A stretch of 50,633 nucleotides of DNA from Caulobacter sp. (GCA_021741355.1 JAIOXZ010000026.1:1-50633); one strand, 5' to 3'. Positions 17,278 through 26,315 are shown, counted from the first letter of the stretch. Notes: a model not told the origin generated them from the letters alone. A program made the numbers and translations.

Positions 17278-18873
17278 TCAGGTCACGGCCTTGCGGGTCG
17301 CGGCGTAGGGATCCTCAACCACCCGGCTCTTGAGGTTGAACACCATCACCGACCGCTTCTCCGCTTCGTAATAGGGCCAGAACGGGATCAGCGGCGTGTT
17401 CGGGTGGCCTGTGCGGGCGAACGCGATCCAGGCCGCGCTCATCTGTTTGGCCAGCACCTGCGGCTCGGGGCCCTCACCGACCAGCACCCGGGCCTTGTCG
17501 ACGTTGTCGAACACCAGCGGGATCTCGAGGGTGTGGGTGGAGCGGAACGGCCCGACGGGCGTGCCCCACTCGAGCAGGTACATGTAGACCTTGGCGCCGC
17601 CCTGGGCCGCCTTGCGCTCGGCGATCTGCACCGAGCCGGCGAACATCCGGGCATAGGTCACCAGATGGGTCGCCAGATAGGTCGGGGAGTCGTTCGGGAA
17701 GTCCTTGCGCAGCGCGGCCAGGACGGCCGGCGCCTTCGGGCCGAGGATTCCGGCCGCCATTCTCTGCAGGCCGGCGTCGTCGAGCTGGCCGAACCAGGGG
17801 GCCGAGGCCATGAACAGGGTCATCTCGTCGCGGTTGATGCCGATCATCACCGGAATGTTTTTGGCCGTAGCGGGCGCTTCCGGGTCCCAAGGCTGGGCCG
17901 GCAGGATCCGGCCGTCGACCACCGGCGCGAAGCCGCTGCGGTCAAAGCCGGCGCCCGGCTGCCTGCCCTCGGCGGCGGCGGCGACCAGTCGTTCTGCAGG
18001 GACCGCCCGCAGCGCCTTGATGTCGCCCGGAGTAATTCCGAGTTCGGTGTAGAGGTCAGCCGTGAGGGCTGCCGCGCGGCCGGCGGGAACCGCTTTCACG
18101 CCGGGGCCGCTTTCGATGATCGCCCGGTGGAACAGGCCCGTCGCACGCGGCATGGCCAGCAGATAGCTGACCTTCGCGCCGCCGCCGGACTCACCGAAGA
18201 TGGTCACGTTGCAGGGGTCGCCGCCGAACAGATAGATGTAATCCCGCACCCATTCGAGCGCGGCGACGATGTCCAGCATCCCGGCGTTGCCGGAACTGGC
18301 CACCTCCGGCAGGTCGGCATAGCCGAAGACGCTCAGGCGGTGGTTCAGGGTCACGACCACGACGTCTTCAGCGGCCAGGTTCGCGCCGTCATAGATCGGC
18401 CAGGCGCCGGAGCCGGTGGAGAATCCCCCGCCGTGCAGCCAGACCATAACCGGGCGGCCGGTCTCCGGCTGTTTGGCGTTGGTCCAGACATTCAGATAGA
18501 GGCAGTCCTCGCTCTGGGCCGCGACCTCGGCGGCGGTCGGGAAGATGGTCTGCAGCGCCCGTCCCAGTTCCGAGGTCGGATTGACCGACGAGGGGGTCGG
18601 GTTCTGGATCGCCGGCGGGCCGAACTTCGTCCAGGCGCGCTTGTCCAGCGGGAAGCCGACGCGCTCGGGCGGCGCGAACCGCAGCGGGCCGACCGGCGGC
18701 CTTGCGTAGGGGATGCCCTTGTAGGCGGTGACGCCCTTGCCGGCGTCGAGGCCGGTGAACAGGATCTGCGGCACCAGTTGGGGGGCGGCGGCCAGCGCCG
18801 GATGGGCCAGGGCGGCGGCCGACGCCGTCAGGCCCATAAGGCTCCGCCTGGAGATGTCAGACCGCTCGCGCAT
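17278..18873 (-). CDS. Type-B carboxylesterase/lipase with Tat signal
   Basis: A 531-residue alpha/beta-hydrolase. The N-terminus has a twin-arginine signal (SRRSLMGLTASAAALAH) ending near ALAAAP, so the protein is exported folded. YKGIPYARPPVGPLRF (about 51-66) and EDCLYLNVW are the type-B opening motifs, and the catalytic Ser lies in GESGGGAKVS (about 226). The acid and His partners lie in the C-terminal third (an expected GTPVGPF.STHTLEIPLVFDN region is present). It should cleave carboxyl esters outside the cytoplasm. I use ATG 18873 because AGGAG lies 7 bases upstream; an ATG at 18900 has no such site. Confidence 0.9.
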   Translation of the reverse strand: MRERSDISRRSLMGLTASAAALAHPALAAAPQLVPQILFTGLDAGKGVTAYKGIPYARPPVGPLRFAPPERVGFPLDKRAWTKFGPPAIQNPTPSSVNPTSELGRALQTIFPTAAEVAAQSEDCLYLNVWTNAKQPETGRPVMVWLHGGGFSTGSGAWPIYDGANLAAEDVVVVTLNHRLSVFGYADLPEVASSGNAGMLDIVAALEWVRDYIYLFGGDPCNVTIFGESGGGAKVSYLLAMPRATGLFHRAIIESGPGVKAVPAGRAAALTADLYTELGITPGDIKALRAVPAERLVAAAAEGRQPGAGFDRSGFAPVVDGRILPAQPWDPEAPATAKNIPVMIGINRDEMTLFMASAPWFGQLDDAGLQRMAAGILGPKAPAVLAALRKDFPNDSPTYLATHLVTYARMFAGSVQIAERKAAQGGAKVYMYLLEWGTPVGPFRSTHTLEIPLVFDNVDKARVLVGEGPEPQVLAKQMSAAWIAFARTGHPNTPLIPFWPYYEAEKRSVMVFNLKSRVVEDPYAATRKAVT

Positions 18874-19020
18874 CACTTCGCTCCTGCCGCTGTTAACCAT
18901 GGGTATCGGAAGCGGCTTCGAAGGTCGAGATTCTTCCCCTGTTACGGTGCGGCAGGCCTTCCACTGGAACGGTGAACGGCGATAACCTCTGTGGCAACCA
19001 ATCCAAGGGGAGAGACGTCG

Positions 19021-20094
19021 ATGAAGGCTGCAGTGCTGCGCGAAGTGGGCAAGCCGCTCCAGATCGAAACCATTTCGATCAACAAGCCGGGCCCGCACGA
19101 GGTCCTGATCCGCACCAAGGCCGCGGGCGTCTGCCATTCCGACCTGCATTTCGTCGAGGGCTCCTATCCCCATCCGCTGCCGGCCGTGCTGGGTCACGAG
19201 AGCGCCGGGATCGTGGAGGCTGTCGGCAGCGAGGTCCGCACCGTGAAGGTGGGCGACCATGTCATCACCTGCTTGTCGGCCTTCTGCGGCCACTGCAATC
19301 ACTGCGTCACCGGCCATATGGCCCGTTGCGTCAGCGGCGACGTGCGCCGCGCCAAGGACGACGAGCCGCGCCTGGGCAACGGCCTGAACCAGTTCCTGAA
19401 CCTGTCGTCGTTCGCCGAACAGATGCTGATCCACGAGCATGCCTGTGTCGCGATCCGCAAGGACATGCCCTTTGACCGCGCGGCCCTGATCGGCTGCTCG
19501 GTGACGACCGGCGTCGGCGCCGTGGTGCAGACGTCCAGTGTGCGGGCCGGTGAAACGGTCGCCGTCATCGGCTGCGGCGGCGTCGGCCTGGCGGCGGTCA
19601 ACGGCGCGGCGATCGCCGGCGCCGGCCGGATCATCGCCATCGACATGCACGCCAGCAAACTGAACCTGGCCAAGCACTTCGGCGCCACCGACGTGATCGA
19701 CGCCAGCCAGGAAGACCCGGTCAAGGCCGTCATGGAACTGACCAAGGGCGGCGTCGACCACAGCTTCGAGGCCATCGGCCTGAAGAAGACCACCGAACAG
19801 GCCTTCAAGATGCTGGCCCGCGGCGGCACCTGCAACGTCATCGGCATGATCCCGGTGGGCACGATGATCGAGCTGCACGGCGCCGACTTCCTCGGCGAAA
19901 AGCGCATCCAGGGCTCGCTGATGGGATCCAACCGCTTCCCTGTCGACATGCCGCGGCTGGTGGACTTCTACATGTCCGGCAAGCTGAAGCTCGACGAGAT
20001 GATCGGTCAGCGGATCAAGCTGGAGCAGGTCAACGACGCCTTCGAGGAACTGAAGCGCGGCGAACTGGCCCGCTCGGTCATTGTGTTCGACTAG
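19021..20094 (+). CDS. Zinc-dependent medium-chain alcohol dehydrogenase
   Basis: A 357-residue MDR-family dehydrogenase. Catalytic zinc ligands are Cys38 and His59-Glu60 (GHE); structural zinc ligands are Cys89, Cys92, Cys95 and Cys103 (FCGHCNHCVTGHMARC). The Rossmann motif GCGGVGL is near 185-191, followed by Asp in AIDMHASK, which favours NAD. Overall it resembles class-III-type and aryl/allylic alcohol dehydrogenases. Start ATG 19021 follows GGGGAGAG; an in-frame GTG at 18991 is less likely. It diverges from the carboxylesterase gene with 147 bases between the starts, so ester cleavage followed by alcohol oxidation is a plausible pairing (inference). Confidence 0.92.
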   Translation: MKAAVLREVGKPLQIETISINKPGPHEVLIRTKAAGVCHSDLHFVEGSYPHPLPAVLGHESAGIVEAVGSEVRTVKVGDHVITCLSAFCGHCNHCVTGHMARCVSGDVRRAKDDEPRLGNGLNQFLNLSSFAEQMLIHEHACVAIRKDMPFDRAALIGCSVTTGVGAVVQTSSVRAGETVAVIGCGGVGLAAVNGAAIAGAGRIIAIDMHASKLNLAKHFGATDVIDASQEDPVKAVMELTKGGVDHSFEAIGLKKTTEQAFKMLARGGTCNVIGMIPVGTMIELHGADFLGEKRIQGSLMGSNRFPVDMPRLVDFYMSGKLKLDEMIGQRIKLEQVNDAFEELKRGELARSVIVFD

Positions 20095-20126
20095 GACGCG
20101 ACACGCGGGCCGGGACGGTTAGCGCC

Positions 20127-20206
20127 GGGGACATGTACCGCAGGTACGTGTCCCCCAATCGAGCGGCTACGGATTAAGGGGACACGTACCTTTGGTACAT
20201 GTCCCC
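20127..20206. repeat. Pair of inverted GGGGACATGTACC hairpins
   Basis: Hairpin 1 (20127-20155) is GGGGACATGTACC-gca-GGTACGTGTCCCC. Hairpin 2 (20178-20206) is its inverted copy with loop TTT. Each folds alone, or the two can pair with each other. They lie in the convergent gap between the alcohol dehydrogenase and a minus-strand regulator. The arrangement is that of a REP/BIME pair, and its sequence is unrelated to families A and B. Confidence 0.75.
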
Positions 20207-20219
20207 GAGGCCGGCGCGG

Positions 20220-20678
20220 CTACTGCGGCGCGTAGTTGATGCGGCGAAGGGCAGACGCCAGGCGGTTGATGCTGGCGAAGGTCTCCCGGTAGGCGACCTC
20301 CATCTCGGGCCTCATCAGGGCGGATTCGGGGATCAGGACGCCCCGCCGTCCATCGCGGACGCACAGGCCGTCGGCAACCAGCATATTCACATAGCGGCGG
20401 GTGGTTTCGTAGGGCACGCCGATGGAATGGGCGATCGACATCACGCTGACAGGCCGGCGGGGCCCACCGCCGGAGACCGGCGCCGCCTCGCCATTGGCGA
20501 CGGCGATGGCGGTGAAGATAATTCCCCGCAGGAGGTCGCCGCCGTGGGCGCGGGCGACGATCTCGACGCCGCGCACAAAGAACTCGCCGGCCAGGCGGGC
20601 GGCGATGGCGAGTTCGTCCGCCGGACCCGCCGACGCCGGTTCCCGTTCAAACGCCAAGGTCGCCTCCCCGGATCGCAT
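20220..20678 (-). CDS. Winged-helix regulator-like protein, paralogue of the gene at 21110-21571
   Basis: A 152-residue protein. GGDLLRGIIFTAI (about 45-57) is followed by a helix-turn-helix in RPVSVMSIAHSIGVPYETTRRY (about 74-95), a wing (DGLCVRDGRRGVLIPE) and a C-terminal amphipathic helix (YRETFASINRLASALRRI). The neighbour on the same strand shares the order and key words (GGD.LRG.IFTAI, RP.SV.......PYETTRR.VN.L...G.C). ATG 20678 gives nearly the same length as the paralogue; a TTG at 20717 is also possible. I recognise no named family. Likely a DNA-binding protein. Confidence 0.7.
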   Translation of the reverse strand: MRSGEATLAFEREPASAGPADELAIAARLAGEFFVRGVEIVARAHGGDLLRGIIFTAIAVANGEAAPVSGGGPRRPVSVMSIAHSIGVPYETTRRYVNMLVADGLCVRDGRRGVLIPESALMRPEMEVAYRETFASINRLASALRRINYAPQ

Positions 20679-21109
20679 CCCGCCCGGCCTTATCTCGGGC
20701 GGTTGGCCACTCCCCAATTTGAGTAATAAGCGCCTGCCGCCTCGCGTTTGTCGACCTATCCTTGTTCAGGAACGGGGCCGGAAGGCGCGAAAGGGTAGAG
20801 CGGGCGCGAGCTGCCGAAGGGCGGCCGGAGGCGGTCGACCTGGCGCAACGCTCGGGGTCCTCGTCGGGGTGGACAGGCGGGACGACGATCATCTGAAATT
20901 ACATGGACCGGCTTCACCGGAAGGCAAGGGCGATCGGCGTCATGGCCCCGCGGGCTGCCGCTGAGGCCGGAATGCCGGCTGAAGATACAGGCCCGGCGGC
21001 TGTCTGACCCGGTGTGAACAGAACGACGGCGGCCGCCTGCCCCCCCGATTGGCCGCCGACGGGCGCCTCCCGGCTTCCTCCGGAGCCGGGGGGCGCTATA
21101 CCGCCGGGC
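20679..21109. other. Long non-coding spacer between two paralogous regulators
   Basis: These 431 bases contain no convincing gene. A hairpin CCCGGCT-tcctccgg-AGCCGGG lies at about 21069-21090 and could end transcription of the upstream minus-strand regulator. An AT-richer patch at about 20710-20730 (minus strand TTATTACTC) may hold the promoter of the 20220-20678 gene. Its length is unusual for this compact genome and would allow a regulatory RNA, but nothing in the sequence demands one. Confidence 0.4.
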
Positions 21110-21571
21110 CTACTGGGCGAACTCGACGCCACCTTCGCGCAGGTCGCCGACCAGGCGGCGCAGGTTCTCGAAATTCCGGCGCAGCGCCATGGTCATCGGT
21201 TCGCGGGCGATGACTTCCGCCGGCACCACGACGCCGGTTTCGGCCCGCTGGCAATAGCCCTCCGTGATCAGGGCGTTCACGTGCCGCCGCGTGGTTTCGT
21301 AGGGAATGTCGAGTTCCAGCGCGAGGGCGTGGACGCTGATCGGCCGGCGAATGTCGTCGGGGACCTGGTCGCCAGCTTCCGAATAGGCCTGACCCTCGAC
21401 CGCCGAGGGCCTGATGTGACGGGTGTTGGCGTCGATGATGGCGGTGAAGATGACGCCGCGCAGAATGTCGCCGCCGACCATGCGCGCCATCAGATCCACC
21501 GAATTGAGGAAGTAGGCCGTTGACGCCCTGAGCGCGAGGCGATCACGGCGCTTGTCGCCACGGTTGGGCAT
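21110..21571 (-). CDS. Winged-helix regulator-like protein, paralogue of the gene at 20220-20678
   Basis: A 153-residue protein with the same plan as its neighbour. VGGDILRGVIFTAIIDAN (about 33-50) is followed by a helix-turn-helix in RPISVHALALELDIPYETTRRH (about 76-97), a wing (EGYCQRAETGVVVPAE) and a C-terminal helix (LRRNFENLRRLVGDL). GTGGAG lies 10 bases upstream of ATG 21571, and the frame beyond it looks non-native. A 17-bp palindrome lies 28 bases upstream of the start. Family unknown to me; a DNA-binding role is inferred from the helix-turn-helix and wing. Confidence 0.72.
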   Translation of the reverse strand: MPNRGDKRRDRLALRASTAYFLNSVDLMARMVGGDILRGVIFTAIIDANTRHIRPSAVEGQAYSEAGDQVPDDIRRPISVHALALELDIPYETTRRHVNALITEGYCQRAETGVVVPAEVIAREPMTMALRRNFENLRRLVGDLREGGVEFAQ

Positions 21572-21598
21572 ATCAACGCATCTCCACGAATCACGGTG

Positions 21599-21615
21599 AC
21601 TGGTGAGTAACCAGT
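21599..21615. promoter_or_regulatory. Palindrome upstream of the second regulator, operator candidate
   Basis: ACTGGTgagtaACCAGT has perfect 6-base arms and a 5-base spacer. It lies 28 bases before the start codon of the 21110-21571 regulator. A second, wider inverted pair (TATCAACG at 21571-21578 and CGTTGATA at 21639-21646) brackets it. Autoregulation is the likely meaning. Confidence 0.45.
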
Positions 21616-21703
21616 AACAACGTTCTAGGATGCAACCCGTTGATATTCCAAACAGCAACCTACCCGATTTGAGGTTTTCACGCGCGACCCGTCGTCGCGG
21701 CGG

Positions 21704-22846
21704 CTATTCGGCGGCCTGAAGATTGGCGGCCGCCTCGGCGTCGATCTGCGCTGCGCGAGCCTCGACGAGCTCGACGATGTGGTCGACCATCCGCTCGTTG
21801 TCCATCTTGTGGTCCGGCTTGCCGGCCATGTAGACCATGCCCGATCCCTTGCCGCCGCCGGTGAAGCCTATATCGGTCATCAGGGCCTCGCCCGGGCCGT
21901 TGACCACACAGCCGATGATCGACAGCGACAGGGGCGTGGAGATGTGCGCCAGCCGGCTCTCGAGCGCCTCGACCGTCCGGATCACGTTGAACCCCTGCCG
22001 CGCGCAGGACGGGCAGGCGATGATGTTGACGCCGCGGTGGCGCAGGCCGAGCGACTTGAGCAGGTCGAACCCGACCTTGATCTCCTCGACTGGATCGGCC
22101 GCCAGGCTGACCCGGATCGTGTCGCCGATGCCGGCCCACAGCAGACTGCCCATGCCGATGGCGGACTTGACCGTACCCGTGCGCAGCGCCCCGGCTTCGG
22201 TGATGCCCAGATGCAGCGGGCAGTCGATGGCCTCGGACAGCTGGTGATAGGCGGCCACGGTCATGAAGATGTCCGAGGCCTTCACGCTGATCTTGAACTC
22301 GTGGAAGTCGTGCTCCTGCAGGATGCGGGCGTGGCTCAGCGCACTCTCGACCATCGCGTCGGGGCAGGGCTCGCCGTACTTTTCCAGCAGGTCGCGCTCC
22401 AGCGAGCCGGCGTTGACGCCGATCCGCATCGAGCAGCCATGATCGCGGGCGGCCTGGATGACCTCGCGGACGCGGTCCGGGCTGCCGATGTTGCCGGGAT
22501 TGATCCTGAGGCAGGCGGCCCCGGCCTTGGCGGCTTCGATGCCGCGTTTGTAGTGGAAGTGGATGTCGGCGACGATCGGGACCCTCGACGCCTTGACGAT
22601 GGCCGGGAGGGCCGAGGTCGACTCCACGTCGGGGCAGGAGACCCGGACGATGTCCGCGCCGGCCTCTTCAAGCTGACGGATCTGGTCGATGGTCGCGGCC
22701 GCGTCGGCGGTCAGCGTGTTGGTCATCGACTGGACGGTGATCGGCGCGTCGCCACCGACCGGCACTTTCCCGACGTGAATCTGGCGGGATTTGCGGCGGT
22801 CGATGTGTCGCCAGGGGCGGAGATGGGTGTGATCGTCGTGGCTCAT
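21704..22846 (-). CDS. ispG: 4-hydroxy-3-methylbut-2-enyl-diphosphate synthase IspG (GcpE)
   Basis: A 380-residue [4Fe-4S] enzyme that converts MEcPP to HMBPP, the penultimate step of the MEP isoprenoid pathway, in the cytoplasm. The TIM-barrel part carries [15 protein letters not shown] (about 30-44), [10 protein letters not shown] and RINPGNIG. The iron-sulfur ligands are in ACPSCARQG (about 276 and 279) and [10 protein letters not shown] (Cys about 311, Glu about 318), matching the three Cys plus Glu of the family. Length and ends are normal for the bacterial two-domain form. Followed upstream on the same strand by rodZ, as in many proteobacteria. Confidence 0.97.
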   Translation of the reverse strand: MSHDDHTHLRPWRHIDRRKSRQIHVGKVPVGGDAPITVQSMTNTLTADAAATIDQIRQLEEAGADIVRVSCPDVESTSALPAIVKASRVPIVADIHFHYKRGIEAAKAGAACLRINPGNIGSPDRVREVIQAARDHGCSMRIGVNAGSLERDLLEKYGEPCPDAMVESALSHARILQEHDFHEFKISVKASDIFMTVAAYHQLSEAIDCPLHLGITEAGALRTGTVKSAIGMGSLLWAGIGDTIRVSLAADPVEEIKVGFDLLKSLGLRHRGVNIIACPSCARQGFNVIRTVEALESRLAHISTPLSLSIIGCVVNGPGEALMTDIGFTGGGKGSGMVYMAGKPDHKMDNERMVDHIVELVEARAAQIDAEAAANLQAAE

Positions 22847-22903
22847 GCGACCGCCAAGGTAAGCCCGCGCGGGCTGTTTCCCAACCCCGTCACGGAAACT
22901 TCG

Positions 22904-23857
22904 TCAGCCCGCGAGCGAGGACACCGTGGCGGTCGGGGCCGTCATGGCGCCCTTCAGCTTGCCGCCGACATAGACGTCCATCGCGGCCGGGTCGCCGGTC
23001 TCCACCGCCAGGCCCTTGATATTGGGCGCGCGGTAGGCTTCGCCGGCCGGCAGGGCGCGGGCGAAATAGACCGAGCCGTCGGGGCCGCGGACGATCAGCG
23101 TGGTGGGCTTGCGCGCCTGCAGCGTGACCAGCGAGGCGCCGGCGTCGGCGCCGTGGATCGGCCCCCGGGCGACGAACGGCGTGCCCGGCGAAACGGGCGG
23201 CGGGGCGTTGGCGGCCGCCGCGGCTTCGGCGTCCTTGCGGATCTTCGTGGCGGCGGCGACGGCGTCGGCCGAGCCGTCAGCGGCGGCGGCGGCTTCCAGA
23301 CCGGGGGTCTTGTAGACTTCCGGCGTCGAGGCCTCGACCGGGGCGGGCAGGGGCGCGCCCAGCGGCATCGTCCCTGTAGGATTGACCGGAGCGGGGCCGG
23401 CCACGCTTTCGGGCGCGGTCGGCGGCGGCGGCGCTTCTTCGCTGATGGCGCGCTGGGCGATGTTCCAGAGCACGATCGCCGAGACGATCAGCACGCCGAC
23501 CGCCAGGATCATCCCCATCCGGGGATCACGCTCGCGACGGACGCCGACCGGCGCGCGCAGGGGCTCGTCCGGATCGGGCGAAGAGTCCTTGAACCGGGCG
23601 ACCGCCTCTTCGGGATCGAGATCCAGGTGCTTGGCGTAGGCCTTGATGTAGCCGAGCGTGAACGGCCGCGACGGCAGCTCGTCCAGCCGCATGTCCTCGA
23701 CCGCAGCTAGATAGGTGCGGCGGATGCGCGTGGCGTCCGAGACATCCTGCAGCGACAGGCCGCGGAATTCCCGCGCCGCCTTCAGGGCCGCGCCGATGTC
23801 GGGTCCGTAATGCAGGGAAGGCTCCTCAGTCGGTCCGTAGTGGTCGGCCGACTCCAT
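22904..23857 (-). CDS. rodZ: RodZ-like helix-turn-helix membrane protein (DUF4115)
   Basis: A 317-residue bitopic protein. It has a cytoplasmic helix-turn-helix (about 20-85: IGAALKAAREFRGLSLQDVSDAT, then ERF-type FTLGYIKAYAKHLDLDP), one membrane helix (about 114-132, MGMILAVGVLIVSAIVLW), a Pro/Ala-rich periplasmic linker and a C-terminal DUF4115 beta domain (TLIVRGPDGSVYFARALPAGEAYRAP). RodZ links MreB filaments to the elongation machinery and cell shape. ATG 23857 is chosen because the HTH begins normally from there; an ATG at 23905 is possible. Between ptsP and ispG on the same strand. Confidence 0.88.
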   Translation of the reverse strand: MESADHYGPTEEPSLHYGPDIGAALKAAREFRGLSLQDVSDATRIRRTYLAAVEDMRLDELPSRPFTLGYIKAYAKHLDLDPEEAVARFKDSSPDPDEPLRAPVGVRRERDPRMGMILAVGVLIVSAIVLWNIAQRAISEEAPPPPTAPESVAGPAPVNPTGTMPLGAPLPAPVEASTPEVYKTPGLEAAAAADGSADAVAAATKIRKDAEAAAAANAPPPVSPGTPFVARGPIHGADAGASLVTLQARKPTTLIVRGPDGSVYFARALPAGEAYRAPNIKGLAVETGDPAAMDVYVGGKLKGAMTAPTATVSSLAG

Positions 23858-23990
23858 ATCCCCCGAACGGTACAGTTGCGTAACCCCGCCAGAATCGAGC
23901 GGCATGGCTACCGACGCCCCCACATACTCGCGCCACGCGGGAGCGCGGCGCATCCTTGTTCCCCTACATGGGGAAGTCTTAACGCTGGGT

Positions 23991-23999
23991 TGTGGATAA
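23991..23999 (-). promoter_or_regulatory. Perfect consensus DnaA box
   Basis: TTATCCACA on the minus strand, in the 193-base spacer between ptsP and rodZ. It matches the strong R1-type box exactly. A small hairpin TTCCCC-tacat-GGGGAA (23959-23975) lies beside it on the rodZ side. Confidence 0.5.
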
Positions 24000-24050
24000 C
24001 AAAATAACGTCCGGAATTCAATGTGGTAATCCGTCGCTGCAGGTTAACCG

Positions 24051-26315
24051 TCAGACAGCGACATACAATTTCCGGGCCAGGGTCTCGATCTCGTTGCGGA
24101 CCGATCCGGACGTGCCCTTGAGCAGCGACTCGACGCCCCGGCGCGCGGCCTCCCGATCGCACGACAGCACCATCTGCTTCACCGGTCCGATGCCCGCCGG
24201 CGGCATCGACAGGCGGTCAAAGCCGAGGGCGACCAGGGTGAAGGCCTCGAGCGGGCGGCCGGCCATTTCGCCACAGACCGAGACCGGCGTTCCCGTTTCG
24301 GCACAGGCGTCCTGAATCTGCTTCAGCGCGCGCAGGGCGGGCGGCGACAGCGGGTCGTAGCGGTCCGCCACGCGCGGGTTCCCCCGGTCCGCGGCGAACA
24401 GGTACTGCATCAGGTCGTTGGTGCCGACCGAGACGAAGTCGGTCATCGGCAGAAGGGCGTCCAGATGCCAGATCAGGGACGGCGCCTCGATCATCGCTCC
24501 GACGTCCAGCCGCGAGGGCGCGGGGCGGCCCCGGCGCTGGGCCCAGGCGATCTCGGCGTCGACGAAGGCCCGCGCGGCGCGGAATTCGTCCACGCTGGCC
24601 ACCAGCGGGAACATGATCCGCAAGGGCCGGCCATGCGAGGCCCAGATCAGCGCGCGCAGCTGCAGCCGCAGCAGGGCGGGTCGGTCCAGGCCCATGCGGA
24701 TGGCCCGCCAGCCGAGAGCCGGGTTCTCTTCCCGCTCCAGCTCCATGTAGGGCAACAGCTTGTCGCCCCCCAGGTCGAGCGTGCGGAAGGTCACGGGCAT
24801 GTCGCCCGCGGCGTCGAGAACCTTCTCGTAGAGCGCCCGCTGCGCATCGAGGCGCGGCATGTCCTCGGCGACCATGAACTGGAACTCGGTGCGGAACAGG
24901 CCGATGCCCTCCGCGCCGGTCTCGCCGAGAATGTCGAGGTCCACGGCCAGGCCCGCGTTCATCAGCAGGGTGACCTTCGAGCCGTCCTTGGTGAACGCCG
25001 GCGTGTCGCGCAGCTTTGCGAACTGGGCCTTGCGCTGGGCGCGCACTTCCAGCCGGCTGTTGAGCGCCTTCACGACATCGGGCCGGGGGCGCAGGAAGGC
25101 CTCGCCCGTCTCGGCGTCGACGATCACCGCATCGCCCTGGGACACCCGGTCGCGCAGGCCGGCGAGGCGGCCGACGCAGGGAATGTCCAGCGCGCGGGCG
25201 ACGATCGCTGCGTGGCTGGCGGTCGAGCCTTCCTCGAGCAGCAGGCCCTTCAGCCGGGTGCGATCGTACTCCAGCAGGTCAGCGGGGCCCAGGTTGCGGG
25301 CCACCAGGATGGCGTCGTCCGGCAGTTCCCGCGACACCACGCCGTCGCCGGAAAGGTGCCGCAGCAGACGGTCGTTCAGGTCTTCGAGGTCGTGCAGGCG
25401 CTCGCGCAGATAGGGATCGCGCGCCTGGCCGAGCCGGGCGCGGTGCTCGCTGCGGACCCGCTCGACGGCCGCTTCCGCGGTCAGGCCGGAGCGCACGGCT
25501 TCTTCCAGGGACCGGTTCCAGCCGCGGTCATGGGCGAACATGCGGTAGGTCTCGAGCACCTCGTAGGGCGCGCCGACCAGGCCGTGGTGGCCTTCGAGCA
25601 TCTCGTCGATCTGCTTCTGCAGCGCCGCGATCGCCGTGGCCAGGCGCACCTCCTCGGCGGCGGAGTCGTCCGACAGCAGCTGTTCGGGCGCCACCGGATG
25701 GTCGTGCAGGACCACCGTGCCGTAGGCCAGGCCGTCGGAGAACTTCGCGCCCTTCAGCCGCTCGGGCTTGTGCGGCGCGATCTCGACGTCCTTGAGCGCC
25801 TCGTTGCTCAGCAGTTCGCCGGCGCCGACCATTTCGGCCAGCACCATGGCGATGATCTGCAGATCCTCGACCTCTTCCTCGCCGTAGCTGCGCTCGGTGC
25901 GGTTCTGGACGACCAGAACCCCGATCGGCCGCCCGCCGCGCAACAGCGGCACGCCGAGGAAGGAGTGATAGGGATCTTCGCCGGTTTCCGGCCGATAGGC
26001 GAACGCCGGATGGTTGGGGGCGTCGCTGAGGTTCAGCGGTCGGCCGAGCCGGACGATTTCGCCGACCAGGCCTTCGCCGGTCTTTAGGCGGGTGACGTGC
26101 ACGGCGTCGCTGGACAGGCCCTCGGTGGCGAACAGCTCCAGTTCGCCGCCGGCGCGGCGCAGGTAGATTGAACAGACCTCCGCGACCATCGACCGGGCGA
26201 TGATCTGAACCACCATATCGAGCTTGGCCTGGGCCGGCGCGCCGCCGGCCATGGCTTCGCGGATCTGCCGGAGCAGACTGCGTGGACCACGAATGGAAAG
26301 GCCCGTCGCGACCAT
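24051..26315 (-). CDS. ptsP: Phosphoenolpyruvate-protein phosphotransferase PtsP (nitrogen PTS enzyme I)
   Basis: A 754-residue enzyme I of the nitrogen-related PTS. The N-terminal GAF domain (about 15-165: LDMVVQIIARSMVAEVCSIY, FLGVPLLRGGRPIGVLVVQN) senses small molecules such as glutamine in related proteins. The HPr-binding and phosphohistidine domain follows (catalytic His about 366 in GSTASHAAIVARAL), then the PEP-binding barrel with VSVGTNDLMQYLFAADR (about 628) and the catalytic Cys in VCGEMAG (about 681). It takes phosphate from PEP and passes it to NPr, feeding nitrogen, potassium or (p)ppGpp regulation. Upstream of rodZ and downstream of lysC on the same strand; in Caulobacter this gene feeds (p)ppGpp control (established for relatives). 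Confidence 0.95.
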   Translation of the reverse strand: MVATGLSIRGPRSLLRQIREAMAGGAPAQAKLDMVVQIIARSMVAEVCSIYLRRAGGELELFATEGLSSDAVHVTRLKTGEGLVGEIVRLGRPLNLSDAPNHPAFAYRPETGEDPYHSFLGVPLLRGGRPIGVLVVQNRTERSYGEEEVEDLQIIAMVLAEMVGAGELLSNEALKDVEIAPHKPERLKGAKFSDGLAYGTVVLHDHPVAPEQLLSDDSAAEEVRLATAIAALQKQIDEMLEGHHGLVGAPYEVLETYRMFAHDRGWNRSLEEAVRSGLTAEAAVERVRSEHRARLGQARDPYLRERLHDLEDLNDRLLRHLSGDGVVSRELPDDAILVARNLGPADLLEYDRTRLKGLLLEEGSTASHAAIVARALDIPCVGRLAGLRDRVSQGDAVIVDAETGEAFLRPRPDVVKALNSRLEVRAQRKAQFAKLRDTPAFTKDGSKVTLLMNAGLAVDLDILGETGAEGIGLFRTEFQFMVAEDMPRLDAQRALYEKVLDAAGDMPVTFRTLDLGGDKLLPYMELEREENPALGWRAIRMGLDRPALLRLQLRALIWASHGRPLRIMFPLVASVDEFRAARAFVDAEIAWAQRRGRPAPSRLDVGAMIEAPSLIWHLDALLPMTDFVSVGTNDLMQYLFAADRGNPRVADRYDPLSPPALRALKQIQDACAETGTPVSVCGEMAGRPLEAFTLVALGFDRLSMPPAGIGPVKQMVLSCDREAARRGVESLLKGTSGSVRNEIETLARKLYVAV

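Noticed and set aside
18901..19878. Upstream continuation of the carboxylesterase frame through the alcohol dehydrogenase region
   Set aside because: The signal peptide and ribosome binding site place the start at 18873; the upstream part is antisense to the dehydrogenase.
20730..21100. Small protein genes in the spacer between the two regulators
   Set aside because: Short frames exist but lack ribosome binding sites and have antisense-like, Arg/Pro-rich products.
24465..26087. A 540-codon open frame antisense to ptsP
   Set aside because: Shadow of ptsP with composition typical of antisense frames and no motif.
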